64,000 bases of DNA from Bacteroidaceae bacterium (GTDB lineage: Bacteria; Bacteroidota; Bacteroidia; Bacteroidales; Bacteroidaceae), in the NCBI GenBank assembly GCA_016286165.1, contig JAEESE010000007.1:62001-126000 (forward strand). The letters run 5' to 3'. A program made the position numbers and the translations under genes. Positions 1-9,260 of this stretch are shown piece after piece. Every line of letters begins with the position of its first letter. Position 1 is the stretch's first letter. The notes beneath the pieces are model-generated. The model searched no databases, was not told the DNA's origin, and saw only the letters and a program-made list of their open reading frames with translations.

Positions 1-1142
1 TTAAGGAACAGGCCAACGATATTAAAGGGATCTTCTATGGGCTCAGCTTCTGGCGCTTTGGCGACGTGGTCAAGGACAAGAAGGACGGCTCTCTCTGGTT
101 CTGTATCCAGCCTTCTGGCTCAACTGAAGAGGGTTTCGAAGAAGAATGTAAAGGTGCAGAATTTTTTGCTTCCAACAAGTCGTACTTTATCAGTTTGACG
201 CCTGGCAAATTCGGCAGCAACGAACAAAATCGAAGTAACTTGCCATCACATGATGAGGCCATCGCCATAGCTATGAACCTGGAAGCAGTCTATAAAGAAC
301 AATCCACTCAAAAAACGAAGAATGACCGCGACTATGCTATTGAACATATCAAGGAGTATGCCGGAGTTGACCTGCTGAAGCTCATAGTGAAACGCGACAC
401 GACACACAACGAGAATAAACCAGAAGAAAAACCTTACAAAAACCACCAGCAGGCATATTTCATCAATTTAGGATACAATGATCCTATATACTCCAATCAA
501 GATAAGCAGCCATTAGTGCGAGTCATCTACAGCGGGGCAGCAAGGGCTATTGATGATCAAGGGAATGTCCAGTACCACGATCGCTGGATGGAATATCTTA
601 TCTGGGACCGCTATGAGTATGGCAACAAGGAAACCATGTTCTTGCAGGACCTTGCCAGCATTGACAAAGTGAATATGTATGCTTCTGGCGACCGATGGGT
701 GACACTGCCATGGTACACTACGGGGAGTCGCGGCATGCCAGCAGGTTCCGCCAATGAAACTGACTACCCTCATGAGAAGCCTCGCAGCACAGCCTACGAC
801 GACATCAAGTGCAGCTATTTCGACTGGGATGAGACAAATGTGGATTTCAAAAACCCAACGTACCGCTCGATGTACAACGAACCCGTCGTATTCTGCCGAC
901 TCATGGCCTTCCACGATGTAGGCAAGCAGGAACTCCAGTCTACTGATGGACGCACGTTTGAGGTTGTGAAACTTATCGAAAAAAAAGATTCATGGCCCGA
1001 CGCCGTAGAAACACGTGATGGTGGACTGTTGTGTGGAATTGTGTTCTTTACTCAAGCAGCAACAATAAAAAAACTCTATTACTATAATGGTGATCGATCC
1101 AAGGGGCGTCGTCTTGGCGAGATAGACGCAAACGGCAATTAA
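1..1142 (+). CDS. Surface lipoprotein paralog 1, C-terminal part (5' cut by window)
   Basis: The reading frame is open from base 3 and ends at a TAA, so about 380 C-terminal residues are visible and the start lies outside the window. It aligns by eye with the C-terminal halves of the proteins at 2597 and 6683. Shared landmarks are the FW-R-GDVVKD motif with a following LWFCIQPSG, TxRSMYNEPV, the DRWVTLPW segment, and a tail with YYNG...LGE. The next paralog starts 32 bp downstream with no visible terminator, so it is probably co-transcribed. No enzyme motif is recognised and the function is unknown. By analogy with the complete paralogs it should be an outer-membrane surface lipoprotein. The codon and motif agreement with the neighbours leaves little doubt that it is a real gene. 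Confidence 0.85.
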   Translation, partial: KEQANDIKGIFYGLSFWRFGDVVKDKKDGSLWFCIQPSGSTEEGFEEECKGAEFFASNKSYFISLTPGKFGSNEQNRSNLPSHDEAIAIAMNLEAVYKEQSTQKTKNDRDYAIEHIKEYAGVDLLKLIVKRDTTHNENKPEEKPYKNHQQAYFINLGYNDPIYSNQDKQPLVRVIYSGAARAIDDQGNVQYHDRWMEYLIWDRYEYGNKETMFLQDLASIDKVNMYASGDRWVTLPWYTTGSRGMPAGSANETDYPHEKPRSTAYDDIKCSYFDWDETNVDFKNPTYRSMYNEPVVFCRLMAFHDVGKQELQSTDGRTFEVVKLIEKKDSWPDAVETRDGGLLCGIVFFTQAATIKKLYYYNGDRSKGRRLGEIDANGN

Positions 1143-1174
1143 CTACGAACTATTAAATAATTACAATTCAGATA

Positions 1175-2569
1175 ATGAAGAAGACATGGATTAACTTGTT
1201 GCTGGCTGGATTGATACTCAGTCTGGGCAACGCGGTCACCTCCTGCAAGGACGAGGACCTCACCGAAGAAGGGAAACAACAGGAACAGGAGAACAAGGAG
1301 CAGTTCCTGCTCACCTCCGAGTTCTGGCAAGTCATAGGCCAGCTGAGCAGCGCCGAGGTGCTGCCCGACGACTGGCAGAATGCCACCTTCGAGCCCGGCA
1401 TAGGCGAAGCCTCCGACAAGAGCTCCACCACACGCATCGTACCCACCAACGAAGCCGAGGCTGCCGCCGAGAGTTTCGAGCACCTCACGGGTGCCGATGT
1501 CACCGGCCTCGACTCCTACGAGTGGAAGCGCGACTTCGGCACGCTCACCTACCAGCGCCTGCACGACGGCACGGGATGGGCAGCCGTAGATGTGGACATC
1601 AAGCAGATGCCCGGCCTCAAGCGCATCATCTACTGCACCCCCGAGCAGCAGGGCTTGAATGCCAGCGTGCCCGGCGTGCCCTACTACCGCTTCGGCGACG
1701 TCATCAAGAAGAAGAACGAAAACGATGAATGGGAATACTGGGTGTGCGTGCGCCCCTGCTTCGGTCCCGAGAAAAAAGGCGACATGCACTGGATGTGCCT
1801 CGGCAACCTGCCCGACAAAAACATCAAGAGCTACACCTACACAAAACAAAACCGCTCCTGGTACTGGCCCGTGAGCCTGACCACCAACTACGAGCACATC
1901 AAGAACCTCTCCGAGATGATCTACGCCATTCTGAATCCCGTTCAGTGGGCGGATCACTACGAGAGAAACCAAAGCGAGTATCTGTTCCACGACTTCAGCT
2001 ACGCCAACATCAAATACCACAACAGGTACTTCTGGCAGCTGGTGCAAATGGCCTGGAACACACCGGTGGCAAGTGCGGGGAATAAGACCATCTTCGAGCT
2101 CCTCTTCCACCGCAACATGAAACAGCTAGAGGATACCCATAATCTCAACTACTTCTACGGCTCTGCCAACGGACCGGGTATGTTGACGTGGTACATGCAT
2201 CTGAATACGATATCCGTGTCCTTAAATCCTAAGGACCCCACTAGTTTTAAGTGCCGTAATCTGCTACAACAGACCCGCAGTTTCAGCTGCGAGAATAATG
2301 ATTTCGACATCCGGGATTTTAGCCGGGAGGGACATAGCACCAAACGCAATGTCATCAAGGCCGGCACCTACGTCTATCCGCTGCGCTACGCCACAGGCAA
2401 GCAGCTCTTAGGCACGCAGCCCAACTGCTACCAGTCGTTGAGCGGCCCCAACGACATTCATGATGTCTATGTGTTTAACAATCACTATAAACTGCCCAGA
2501 GGTTCCGATCAGGAAATGAAAGTGTTCGGCCAAAAGGACCTTGACGACCACTCCTCAACACCATATTGA
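1175..2569 (+). CDS. Surface lipoprotein paralog 2, half-length member
   Basis: 464 aa. The N-terminus is a lipoprotein signal peptide with the lipobox cysteine at residue 24, followed by KDEDL. That acidic tail resembles the Bacteroidetes lipoprotein export signal, so surface display is inferred. Residues from about 45 to 455 are nearly identical to the N-terminal halves of the 850-aa paralogs at 2597 and 6683, including DVDIKQMPGLKR, YYRFGDVIKK, WVCVRPCFGP and FHDFSYANIKYHNRYFW. The protein stops just where the second module of the paralogs begins. Its signal peptide differs from those of its long neighbours although the mature part is almost the same, which suggests recombination between copies. 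It is in the middle of the tandem operon, 27 bp before the next gene. Function unknown. Confidence 0.9.
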   Translation: MKKTWINLLLAGLILSLGNAVTSCKDEDLTEEGKQQEQENKEQFLLTSEFWQVIGQLSSAEVLPDDWQNATFEPGIGEASDKSSTTRIVPTNEAEAAAESFEHLTGADVTGLDSYEWKRDFGTLTYQRLHDGTGWAAVDVDIKQMPGLKRIIYCTPEQQGLNASVPGVPYYRFGDVIKKKNENDEWEYWVCVRPCFGPEKKGDMHWMCLGNLPDKNIKSYTYTKQNRSWYWPVSLTTNYEHIKNLSEMIYAILNPVQWADHYERNQSEYLFHDFSYANIKYHNRYFWQLVQMAWNTPVASAGNKTIFELLFHRNMKQLEDTHNLNYFYGSANGPGMLTWYMHLNTISVSLNPKDPTSFKCRNLLQQTRSFSCENNDFDIRDFSREGHSTKRNVIKAGTYVYPLRYATGKQLLGTQPNCYQSLSGPNDIHDVYVFNNHYKLPRGSDQEMKVFGQKDLDDHSSTPY

Positions 2570-2596
2570 AACAAACAACATTAACCATATCATGCA

Positions 2597-5149
2597 ATGA
2601 AACAGAAAACGATATCTTCGGTTCTTCCATCACCTCTTTCCACACTCTTCATCCTGTGTGTTGCGATTCTGTCGCAACTCACCTTCGTCTCATGTAAGGA
2701 CGAGGACCTCACCGAGGAGGAGAAGCAGCAGAAACAGGAGCAGGAGAACAACGAGCAGTTCCTGCTCACCTCCGAGTTCTGGCAAGTAGTAGGCCAGCTG
2801 AGCAACGCCGAGGTGCTGCCCGACGACTGGCAGAACGCCACCTTCGAGCCCGGCATAGGTGAGGCCTCCGACAAGAGCGCCACCACGCGCATCGTGCTCA
2901 CCAACGAAGCCGAGGCTGCCGCCGAGAGCTTCGAGAACCTCACCGGTGTCGATGTGTCCAACCTCATCGCCTACGAGTGGAAGCGCGACTTCGGCTCGCT
3001 CACCTACCACCGCCTCAACGACGGCACCGGATGGGCAGCCGTAGATGTCGACATCAAGCAGATGCCCGGCCTCAAGCGCATCGTCTATTGCACCCCCGAG
3101 CAGCAGGGCTTGAATGCCAACGTGCCCGGCGTGCCCTACTACCGCTTCGGCGACGTCATCAAGAAGGAGAACAACGGTGTCATGGAATACTGGGTGTGCG
3201 TCAGACCCTGCTTCGGGCCTGAAAAAAAGGGCGACATGCACTGGATGTGCCTCGGAAGCCTGCCCGACACAAACATCAAGAGCTACACCTACAAGGGCCG
3301 CACCTGGTACTGGCCAGTGAGCCTGACCACCAACTACGAGCACATCAAGAACCTGTCCGAGATGACCAGCGCCATTCTGTACCCCGTCGAGTGGGCGGAT
3401 CACTACGAGAGTAACCAGAACAAGAATCTCTTCCACGACTTCAGCTACGCCAACATCAAATACCACAACAGGTACTTCTGGCAGCTGGTGCAGAAAGCCT
3501 GGGACACGCCGGTGGCAAGTGAGGGGAACAAGACCATCTTCCAGCTCCTCTTCCATCGCGAAAGGGGAGAGCTGGAGGACAACAAACAGCTCAACTACTT
3601 CTACGGCTCCGCCAGCGGACCGAGTACGTGGTCGTGGTACATGAATCTGAATTTGATATCTGTGCCCATCCGTCTTTCCGAAGGTTTTAAGTGCCGTGAT
3701 CTGGTCAAGAAGACCTCCAATAAGAGCTGCGAGACAAAGGCGTTCGACATCAGGGAGTACAGCGAGAAGGGATATTCCACCAAGGCCAGGGACAGCAGCT
3801 TCATCGAACCCGGCGCCTACGTCTATCCACTGCGCTACGCCACGGGCAAGCAGCTCTTCGGTTCGCAACCCGGCTACTACCAGACGATGGAGGGCTCCAA
3901 CGGCATCCATGATGTCTATGTGTTCAACAAGCACTATGGCCAGGCGACAGGTTCCACTGCTACAATGACGGTGTTCAACGATAATGACATCCAGAAACTT
4001 CAGGATGATGCAAAGGGCGAGTTCTACGGCGCAGGCTTCTGGCGAATAAGCGACGTGGTTAAGGACAAGAAGGAAGGCTCCCTGTGGTTCTGCATACAGC
4101 CCTCCGGCTGCGGATTGCATGTCGATAGGCCATCGGCGATTCAGAGTAGTTTCTTACGCTTCAACAAGGCCTGGTTCGTCAGCCTCACACCCGGACACTA
4201 TGAGGGTACCGACCAGTACCGTACGAATCTGGTGACTGCCGAGCAGGCAAAAACTATTGCATTCCTGTTTTACGAGATTTGGCAGAATGGCTATAATAAC
4301 GAAAAAAATCGGAACAGAGCAACGGAATTCAACTATCCATACTTCCACTTACAGGAATATGCCAAGGTGAATCTGAGGAAATTGATGGTCATACGCGACT
4401 CACTTCACAATCAGAATGGCCCCGAAGCTGAAGAACCGTTCCCGAACCACGTTGGGATCTATTTCACTAACATAGCATACTCCGATGCCAGACATGCCGC
4501 AATGGGCAAACAGGGACTGATGCGTTGCATATTTTCCAATGCAGGATTGAAAATAGAAGATGACGGTTCAAAGTCATGGGGCGAACGCAATTCGGAACTG
4601 TTGAACTGGTCAGTCTATGAAGGTGGCAATCATGAGGATATATTCATGCAAGACCTCGCCAGCAGCGATAAAGTGAAGATGTATGCCGCTGCCGACAGAT
4701 GGGTGACACTGCCATGGTTCACTAAAGGAAACATAGATGCCAAAAAGGATGAGAATGGCCATCACACCGATTGCTACGAACACCAAGAACCACGTACCGC
4801 TGCCTACGACAAAGTGGTCTGCAGCGACTTCGACTGGAGCGAAGAGAACATGGATTTCAAGAATCCGTCGTACCGTTCGATGTACAATGAACCCATTCTC
4901 TTCTTCCGCATAATGGCCGTTCACGACACAGGCGCTCAGGAACTCACTTCCGTCGATGGCCGCGAATTAGAGGTGGTGCATCTTGCTGAAGGCAAAGGCG
5001 CAGTCTATGAAGGTAAGCCATACGACGTTTATGATCGGGAAAGCTCATACACTAATGATATGTATTGGGGATCTTGCAGAACACTAAGTTGGTTTAATTT
5101 CTACAACGGGATTTGGACCACGGGATATTACATCGGTGAACCAAGATAA
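2597..5149 (+). CDS. Surface lipoprotein paralog 3, full-length two-module member
   Basis: 850 aa with a long signal peptide and a lipobox cysteine at residue 33, followed by KDEDLTEEE (acidic, consistent with surface export in Bacteroidetes). Two modules can be seen. The first has YYRFGDVIKK at about 181-190 and YWVCVRP at about 198-204. The second has FWRISDVVKD at about 481-490 and LWFCIQP at about 496-502. The repeated pattern of an aromatic residue, GDV or SDV, and then W-x-C looks like a small beta-sandwich binding motif repeated within the chain. The C-terminal part (DRWVTLPW, SYRSMYNEP, FYNG...IGEPR) matches the partial gene at the window start. No catalytic motif is recognised. The ATG at 2597 is chosen because it directly precedes the signal peptide. 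Confidence 0.93.
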   Translation: MKQKTISSVLPSPLSTLFILCVAILSQLTFVSCKDEDLTEEEKQQKQEQENNEQFLLTSEFWQVVGQLSNAEVLPDDWQNATFEPGIGEASDKSATTRIVLTNEAEAAAESFENLTGVDVSNLIAYEWKRDFGSLTYHRLNDGTGWAAVDVDIKQMPGLKRIVYCTPEQQGLNANVPGVPYYRFGDVIKKENNGVMEYWVCVRPCFGPEKKGDMHWMCLGSLPDTNIKSYTYKGRTWYWPVSLTTNYEHIKNLSEMTSAILYPVEWADHYESNQNKNLFHDFSYANIKYHNRYFWQLVQKAWDTPVASEGNKTIFQLLFHRERGELEDNKQLNYFYGSASGPSTWSWYMNLNLISVPIRLSEGFKCRDLVKKTSNKSCETKAFDIREYSEKGYSTKARDSSFIEPGAYVYPLRYATGKQLFGSQPGYYQTMEGSNGIHDVYVFNKHYGQATGSTATMTVFNDNDIQKLQDDAKGEFYGAGFWRISDVVKDKKEGSLWFCIQPSGCGLHVDRPSAIQSSFLRFNKAWFVSLTPGHYEGTDQYRTNLVTAEQAKTIAFLFYEIWQNGYNNEKNRNRATEFNYPYFHLQEYAKVNLRKLMVIRDSLHNQNGPEAEEPFPNHVGIYFTNIAYSDARHAAMGKQGLMRCIFSNAGLKIEDDGSKSWGERNSELLNWSVYEGGNHEDIFMQDLASSDKVKMYAAADRWVTLPWFTKGNIDAKKDENGHHTDCYEHQEPRTAAYDKVVCSDFDWSEENMDFKNPSYRSMYNEPILFFRIMAVHDTGAQELTSVDGRELEVVHLAEGKGAVYEGKPYDVYDRESSYTNDMYWGSCRTLSWFNFYNGIWTTGYYIGEPR

Positions 5150-5217
5150 AACTTCCTCCCCGTCAGTACAAGGAAACAGACAATAACATCTATATAAACC
5201 AATAAACCAATAAACCA

Positions 5218-6642
5218 ATGAAACAGAAACTGATTTCTTCTCTATTTTTCTTCTCGCTCTTAGCCCTATCTCTCACTTTCACATCGTGCAAGGACGACGA
5301 CAGCGAACAACTGCCAGACAATGGCTCAACCGTGGAAGGCCTTGAGACCAACGAGGAGACCATACTCCGCCACCTCATACGCCGCTGGGCAGACGCCAAC
5401 GAACTGCAGACCGGATGGCAAGGCAAGACCTACGAGGCCACCGAGGGCAACGCCTACGATGAGAAGAACACCACTGTGCGCTCAGTATGCGTAAGGACTC
5501 TCGAGGGAGCCGACGAATACGCCATCGACGTGCTGTCGCCTCTGGGCATCGACTTTGAGCACCCCGACGGCTTCACATACAACGACGCAACCGTGGGCAG
5601 CGTAGCCTACAAGCACACCCCCGACGGCGGCAACGTGCTCGCCACCATCGATGTCAACATCAAGCAGATGCCCGGCCTGCGACGACTCGAGCTCATCAAG
5701 GAGCCTCCTGTCAACGCCGGTGGCACCAGATACTATAGCATGGGCGACATCATCAAGTACAAAAACGCCTACTACCTCTGTGTCAGCGACCATATCTATG
5801 GCGAGAAGTCTCGCTGGATTACCTTCGACGGCGAGCACACCATAGGCACCTGCAACTGGATGTTCACAGGTAGGGACTCTGTCTACAATGACGACATGGC
5901 ATCTTCTGCCACCGTCGCCGACTGGGTTGTCAACTTCCTGCTCAACGACGACAACTGGAATAACGCCGTCGCTCATTGGATAAGGAAGTTGCCTGGCACG
6001 AAGTGCACTATCGTTCCAGCGACGAACTCACTGCGAAATGAATTGGTGAGGATGCTGATGGAAGATGCCAAATGGATTGCCGACGCCTACGAACCTTCAC
6101 CACACGACAACATCTACCGTGTCGCTGGCTATTACTGGGATGATTGGGAAGGTCACGACAACCGTTCCATCTACGCCCCCGTAGGATGGTTGCTCTGCGA
6201 CAAAATGCGCTGGACCAATGGCGGAAACTATTGGGTGCCATACGTCAGGATTGTGAGCGACAAGGAATATTACAAGTACTACTACTTCCAGTGTGAAACG
6301 CCTTCGCAGTACACGCTTAGTCCAAGCCACTTCAAGTGGGCTAACCTCAGGAAGCAGGTTAAGGTTACAAGTCTCCAGATTCCCGGTTTCGAAGAGCCAA
6401 AGTTCGTCAGTATCTGCACGGCAGCCATCTACTGGACACATAAAACCATCTCTATTATGGATCAAACAATCTATCCGTTGCTTGACTTCACCAAAGACTG
6501 GAAGAATAAGCCCGATTACAAAGTTGATGATAAAGATTCATGGTGCAGTCGTAACATCACCAGCCGCGAACTCACCTTCGCCGACAAGGGCAATGCCCTC
6601 AGCGGTTCCGAACCCATCTACATTAAGTTGCAACAACACTAA
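5218..6642 (+). CDS. Surface lipoprotein paralog 4, divergent short member
   Basis: 474 aa. The signal peptide begins MKQKLISS like the long paralogs; the lipobox cysteine is at residue 24 and is followed by KDDDSEQ. The body is far more divergent than its neighbours but keeps the family landmarks: DVNIKQMPGLRR, then YYSMGDIIKYKNAYYLCVSD, which is the GDV-x-Y-x-C module in its clearest form. That segment resembles the aromatic-rich motif of CBM5/12-type chitin-binding modules, which is an inference by eye only. A second half like that of the 850-aa members is absent. It lies 68 bp after the previous gene and 40 bp before the next, in the same orientation. A longer ORF in another frame starting near 6293 is the upstream extension of the next gene and is not used. 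Confidence 0.9.
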   Translation: MKQKLISSLFFFSLLALSLTFTSCKDDDSEQLPDNGSTVEGLETNEETILRHLIRRWADANELQTGWQGKTYEATEGNAYDEKNTTVRSVCVRTLEGADEYAIDVLSPLGIDFEHPDGFTYNDATVGSVAYKHTPDGGNVLATIDVNIKQMPGLRRLELIKEPPVNAGGTRYYSMGDIIKYKNAYYLCVSDHIYGEKSRWITFDGEHTIGTCNWMFTGRDSVYNDDMASSATVADWVVNFLLNDDNWNNAVAHWIRKLPGTKCTIVPATNSLRNELVRMLMEDAKWIADAYEPSPHDNIYRVAGYYWDDWEGHDNRSIYAPVGWLLCDKMRWTNGGNYWVPYVRIVSDKEYYKYYYFQCETPSQYTLSPSHFKWANLRKQVKVTSLQIPGFEEPKFVSICTAAIYWTHKTISIMDQTIYPLLDFTKDWKNKPDYKVDDKDSWCSRNITSRELTFADKGNALSGSEPIYIKLQQH

Positions 6643-6682
6643 TACCAAACAAAAACAACTCTCAACAAATAATATTCCCGTA

Positions 6683-9241
6683 ATGAAACAAAAAACGATT
6701 TCTTCCGTTTTTCTCTCACCTCTTTCCACACTCCTCATCTTGTGTGTTGCGATTCTGTCGCAACTCACCTTCGTCTCATGTAAGGACGAGGACCTCACAG
6801 AAGAAGAGAAGCAGCAGAAACAGGAGCAGGAGAACAACGAGCAGTTCCTGCTCACCTCCGAATTCTGGCAAGTAGTAGGCCAGCTCAGCAATGCCGATGT
6901 GCTGCCCGACGACTGGCAGAACGCCACCTTCGAGCCTGGCATAGGTGAGGCCTCCGACAAGAGCGCCACCACGCGCATCGTGCCCACCAACGATGCCTCG
7001 GCCGCCGCCGAGAGCTTCGAGCACCTCACCGGTGTCGATGTCTCCAACCTCATCGCCTACGAGTGGAAACGCGACTTCGGCTCGCTCACCTACCACCGCC
7101 TCAACGACGGCACCGGATGGGCAGCCGTAGATGTTGACATCAAGCAGATGCCAGGCCTCAAGCGCATCATCTACTGCACCCCCGAGCAGCAGGGCCTCAA
7201 TGCCAGCGTGCCCGGAACACCATACTACCGCTTCGGCGACGTCATCAAGAAGTTGAACGAGGATGGTAAGTGGGAATACTGGGTGTGCGTCAGACCCTGC
7301 TTCGGCCCCGAGAAGAAGGGCGACATGCACTGGATGTGCCTCGGCAACCTGCCCGAAAAAAACATCAAGAGCTACACCTACACAAAACAAAACCGCACAT
7401 GGTACTGGCCCACGAGCCTGACCACCAACTACGAGCACATCAAGAACCTGTCCGAGATGACCTGCGCCATCCTGGAACCCGTCCGGTGGGCGGATCACTA
7501 CGAGAGTAACCAGGACGAGAAGCTCTTCCACGACTTCAGCTACGCCAACATCAAATACCACAACAGGTACTTCTGGCAGCTGGTGCAGGATGCCTGGAAC
7601 ACACCGGTGCCAAGTGAGGGGGGCAAGACCGTCTTCGAGCTCCTCTTCCACCGCGACAAGGGACAGCTGTTGGACGGCAAACAACAGCTCAATTTCTTCT
7701 ACGGCTCTGCCAGCGGACCGGGTACGTTTTCGTGGTACATGAATCTGAATTTGATATCCGTGATTGTTCGTACTGCCGACTCCAAAGGTTTTCAGTGCCG
7801 TGATCTGGTCAAGAAGACCTCCAATAAGAGTTGCGAGAAAAAGGAGTTCGACATCAGGGAGTACAGCGAGAAGGGATATTCCACCAAGGCCAGCGACATC
7901 AGCTTCATCGAACCCGGCGCCTACGTCTATCCGCTGCGCTACGCCACGGGCAAGCAACTCTTCGGCTCGCAACCCAACTACTACCAGACGATGGACGGTG
8001 CCAACGGCATCCATGATGTCTATGTATTTAACAAGCACTATGCGCAGAGTTGGGGTTCCGATGAAGACATGAAAGTGTTCGAAGAGGGAGATGTCCAGAA
8101 ACTTAAGGAAATACAGGCCGACGATGCAAATGGGCACTTCTATGGGATCAGTTTTTGGCGCATCGGCGACGTGGTTAAGGACACGGAAGGCTCCCTCTGG
8201 TTCTGTATCCAGCCTTCCGGTTGCGGCAAAGACTGCGATAAAGATGATGCACAAGGATTGGATTACTATTCATCCAACCATTCGTACTTCATCAGTTTGA
8301 CTCCTAACCACTATGAAGGCACCAACCAATATCGAACCAACTTGCCCACGCTCAAGGAAGCCACCTCCATAAGCATGCTTCTGTCCCAAATCTTATATCA
8401 AGGAAAGAATCCTTTTTCTAAAGCAGCATCTCCATTGACCTTGGCCATCGATAATATCAACGAGTACGCCAAAGTGAATTTAGAGAAATTCTTTGTAGTA
8501 CGTGACACGTTACACAACGAAAATGGTCCGAATGATAAACCTCAAAAAAACCACGTTACCGCATATTGCACGAATCTGGCTTACAGCGATGCCAGCCATG
8601 CTGCTCAAGGCAAGCAAGGACTGCTACGCCATATCTACAGCAACGCCTCAAGGGGTTATTCTAAGGAAGGGGAAATCATATACGGCGTCCGCTATACGGA
8701 ATATATCAACTGGGATCGCTACGAGTATGGCAATCAGGAAACCATGTTCTTGCAGGATTTGACCAGCATGGACAAGGTGGAAATGTATGCCTCTGTTGAC
8801 CGATGGGTGACGCTGCCATTCTACACTGAAGGCAACGAAGGCTCAAGGGATCAGGAAACGGGCGAATACCTCGACATCTACGAACACCAACAGCCCCGAC
8901 AAAGTTGCTATAGATCTATCTCATGCAACATATTCGATTGGGACCAGAATACGAAGGACTTCCAGCATCCGGACAATTTGTCCATGTACAACGAACCCAT
9001 CATATTCTGCCGACTCATGGCCGTTCACGACATAGGCAAGGAGGAAATCACCTCCACCGACAAACGCAAGTTCGAAGTGGTAAAACTTGTCCAACCCGAT
9101 AATATTACCGTCGTAGAGGAACGCTCAGCAGGACTGTGTGATGCATCATATATACAGATTGTCAATACTACCAATCATCAACGCAACTTTTACAACGGAA
9201 CAAGATGCCGTGGCTACATGCTTGGCGAACCACAAAACTAA
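6683..9241 (+). CDS. Surface lipoprotein paralog 5, full-length two-module member
   Basis: 852 aa from the ATG at 6683. The frame is open upstream to 6293, but that stretch overlaps the previous gene in another frame and lies before the signal peptide, so it is rejected. The signal peptide and the first 300 residues are nearly identical to the protein at 2597 at both protein and DNA level (lipobox cysteine at residue 33, then KDEDLTEEEKQQ). The two GDV..W-x-C modules are both present, at about 185 and 490. The C-terminal half diverges from the other members in patches but keeps DRWVTLPF, SMYNEPI and the FYNG...LGEP tail. It is co-directional in the tandem array, 19 bp before the next paralog. 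Function unknown. Confidence 0.93.
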   Translation: MKQKTISSVFLSPLSTLLILCVAILSQLTFVSCKDEDLTEEEKQQKQEQENNEQFLLTSEFWQVVGQLSNADVLPDDWQNATFEPGIGEASDKSATTRIVPTNDASAAAESFEHLTGVDVSNLIAYEWKRDFGSLTYHRLNDGTGWAAVDVDIKQMPGLKRIIYCTPEQQGLNASVPGTPYYRFGDVIKKLNEDGKWEYWVCVRPCFGPEKKGDMHWMCLGNLPEKNIKSYTYTKQNRTWYWPTSLTTNYEHIKNLSEMTCAILEPVRWADHYESNQDEKLFHDFSYANIKYHNRYFWQLVQDAWNTPVPSEGGKTVFELLFHRDKGQLLDGKQQLNFFYGSASGPGTFSWYMNLNLISVIVRTADSKGFQCRDLVKKTSNKSCEKKEFDIREYSEKGYSTKASDISFIEPGAYVYPLRYATGKQLFGSQPNYYQTMDGANGIHDVYVFNKHYAQSWGSDEDMKVFEEGDVQKLKEIQADDANGHFYGISFWRIGDVVKDTEGSLWFCIQPSGCGKDCDKDDAQGLDYYSSNHSYFISLTPNHYEGTNQYRTNLPTLKEATSISMLLSQILYQGKNPFSKAASPLTLAIDNINEYAKVNLEKFFVVRDTLHNENGPNDKPQKNHVTAYCTNLAYSDASHAAQGKQGLLRHIYSNASRGYSKEGEIIYGVRYTEYINWDRYEYGNQETMFLQDLTSMDKVEMYASVDRWVTLPFYTEGNEGSRDQETGEYLDIYEHQQPRQSCYRSISCNIFDWDQNTKDFQHPDNLSMYNEPIIFCRLMAVHDIGKEEITSTDKRKFEVVKLVQPDNITVVEERSAGLCDASYIQIVNTTNHQRNFYNGTRCRGYMLGEPQN

Positions 9242-9260
9242 ACATTTAAATTATTAAATT

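Noticed and set aside
6293..6682. 130-residue upstream extension of the paralog at 6683
   Set aside because: It overlaps the previous lipoprotein gene in another frame and precedes a proper lipoprotein signal peptide.
1139..8254. Long minus-strand ORFs opposite the lipoprotein paralogs (323, 476 and 492 codons)
   Set aside because: They mirror each other because the sense genes are paralogous and GC-biased; they show no signal peptide or known motif, and the sense strand carries clear lipoproteins.
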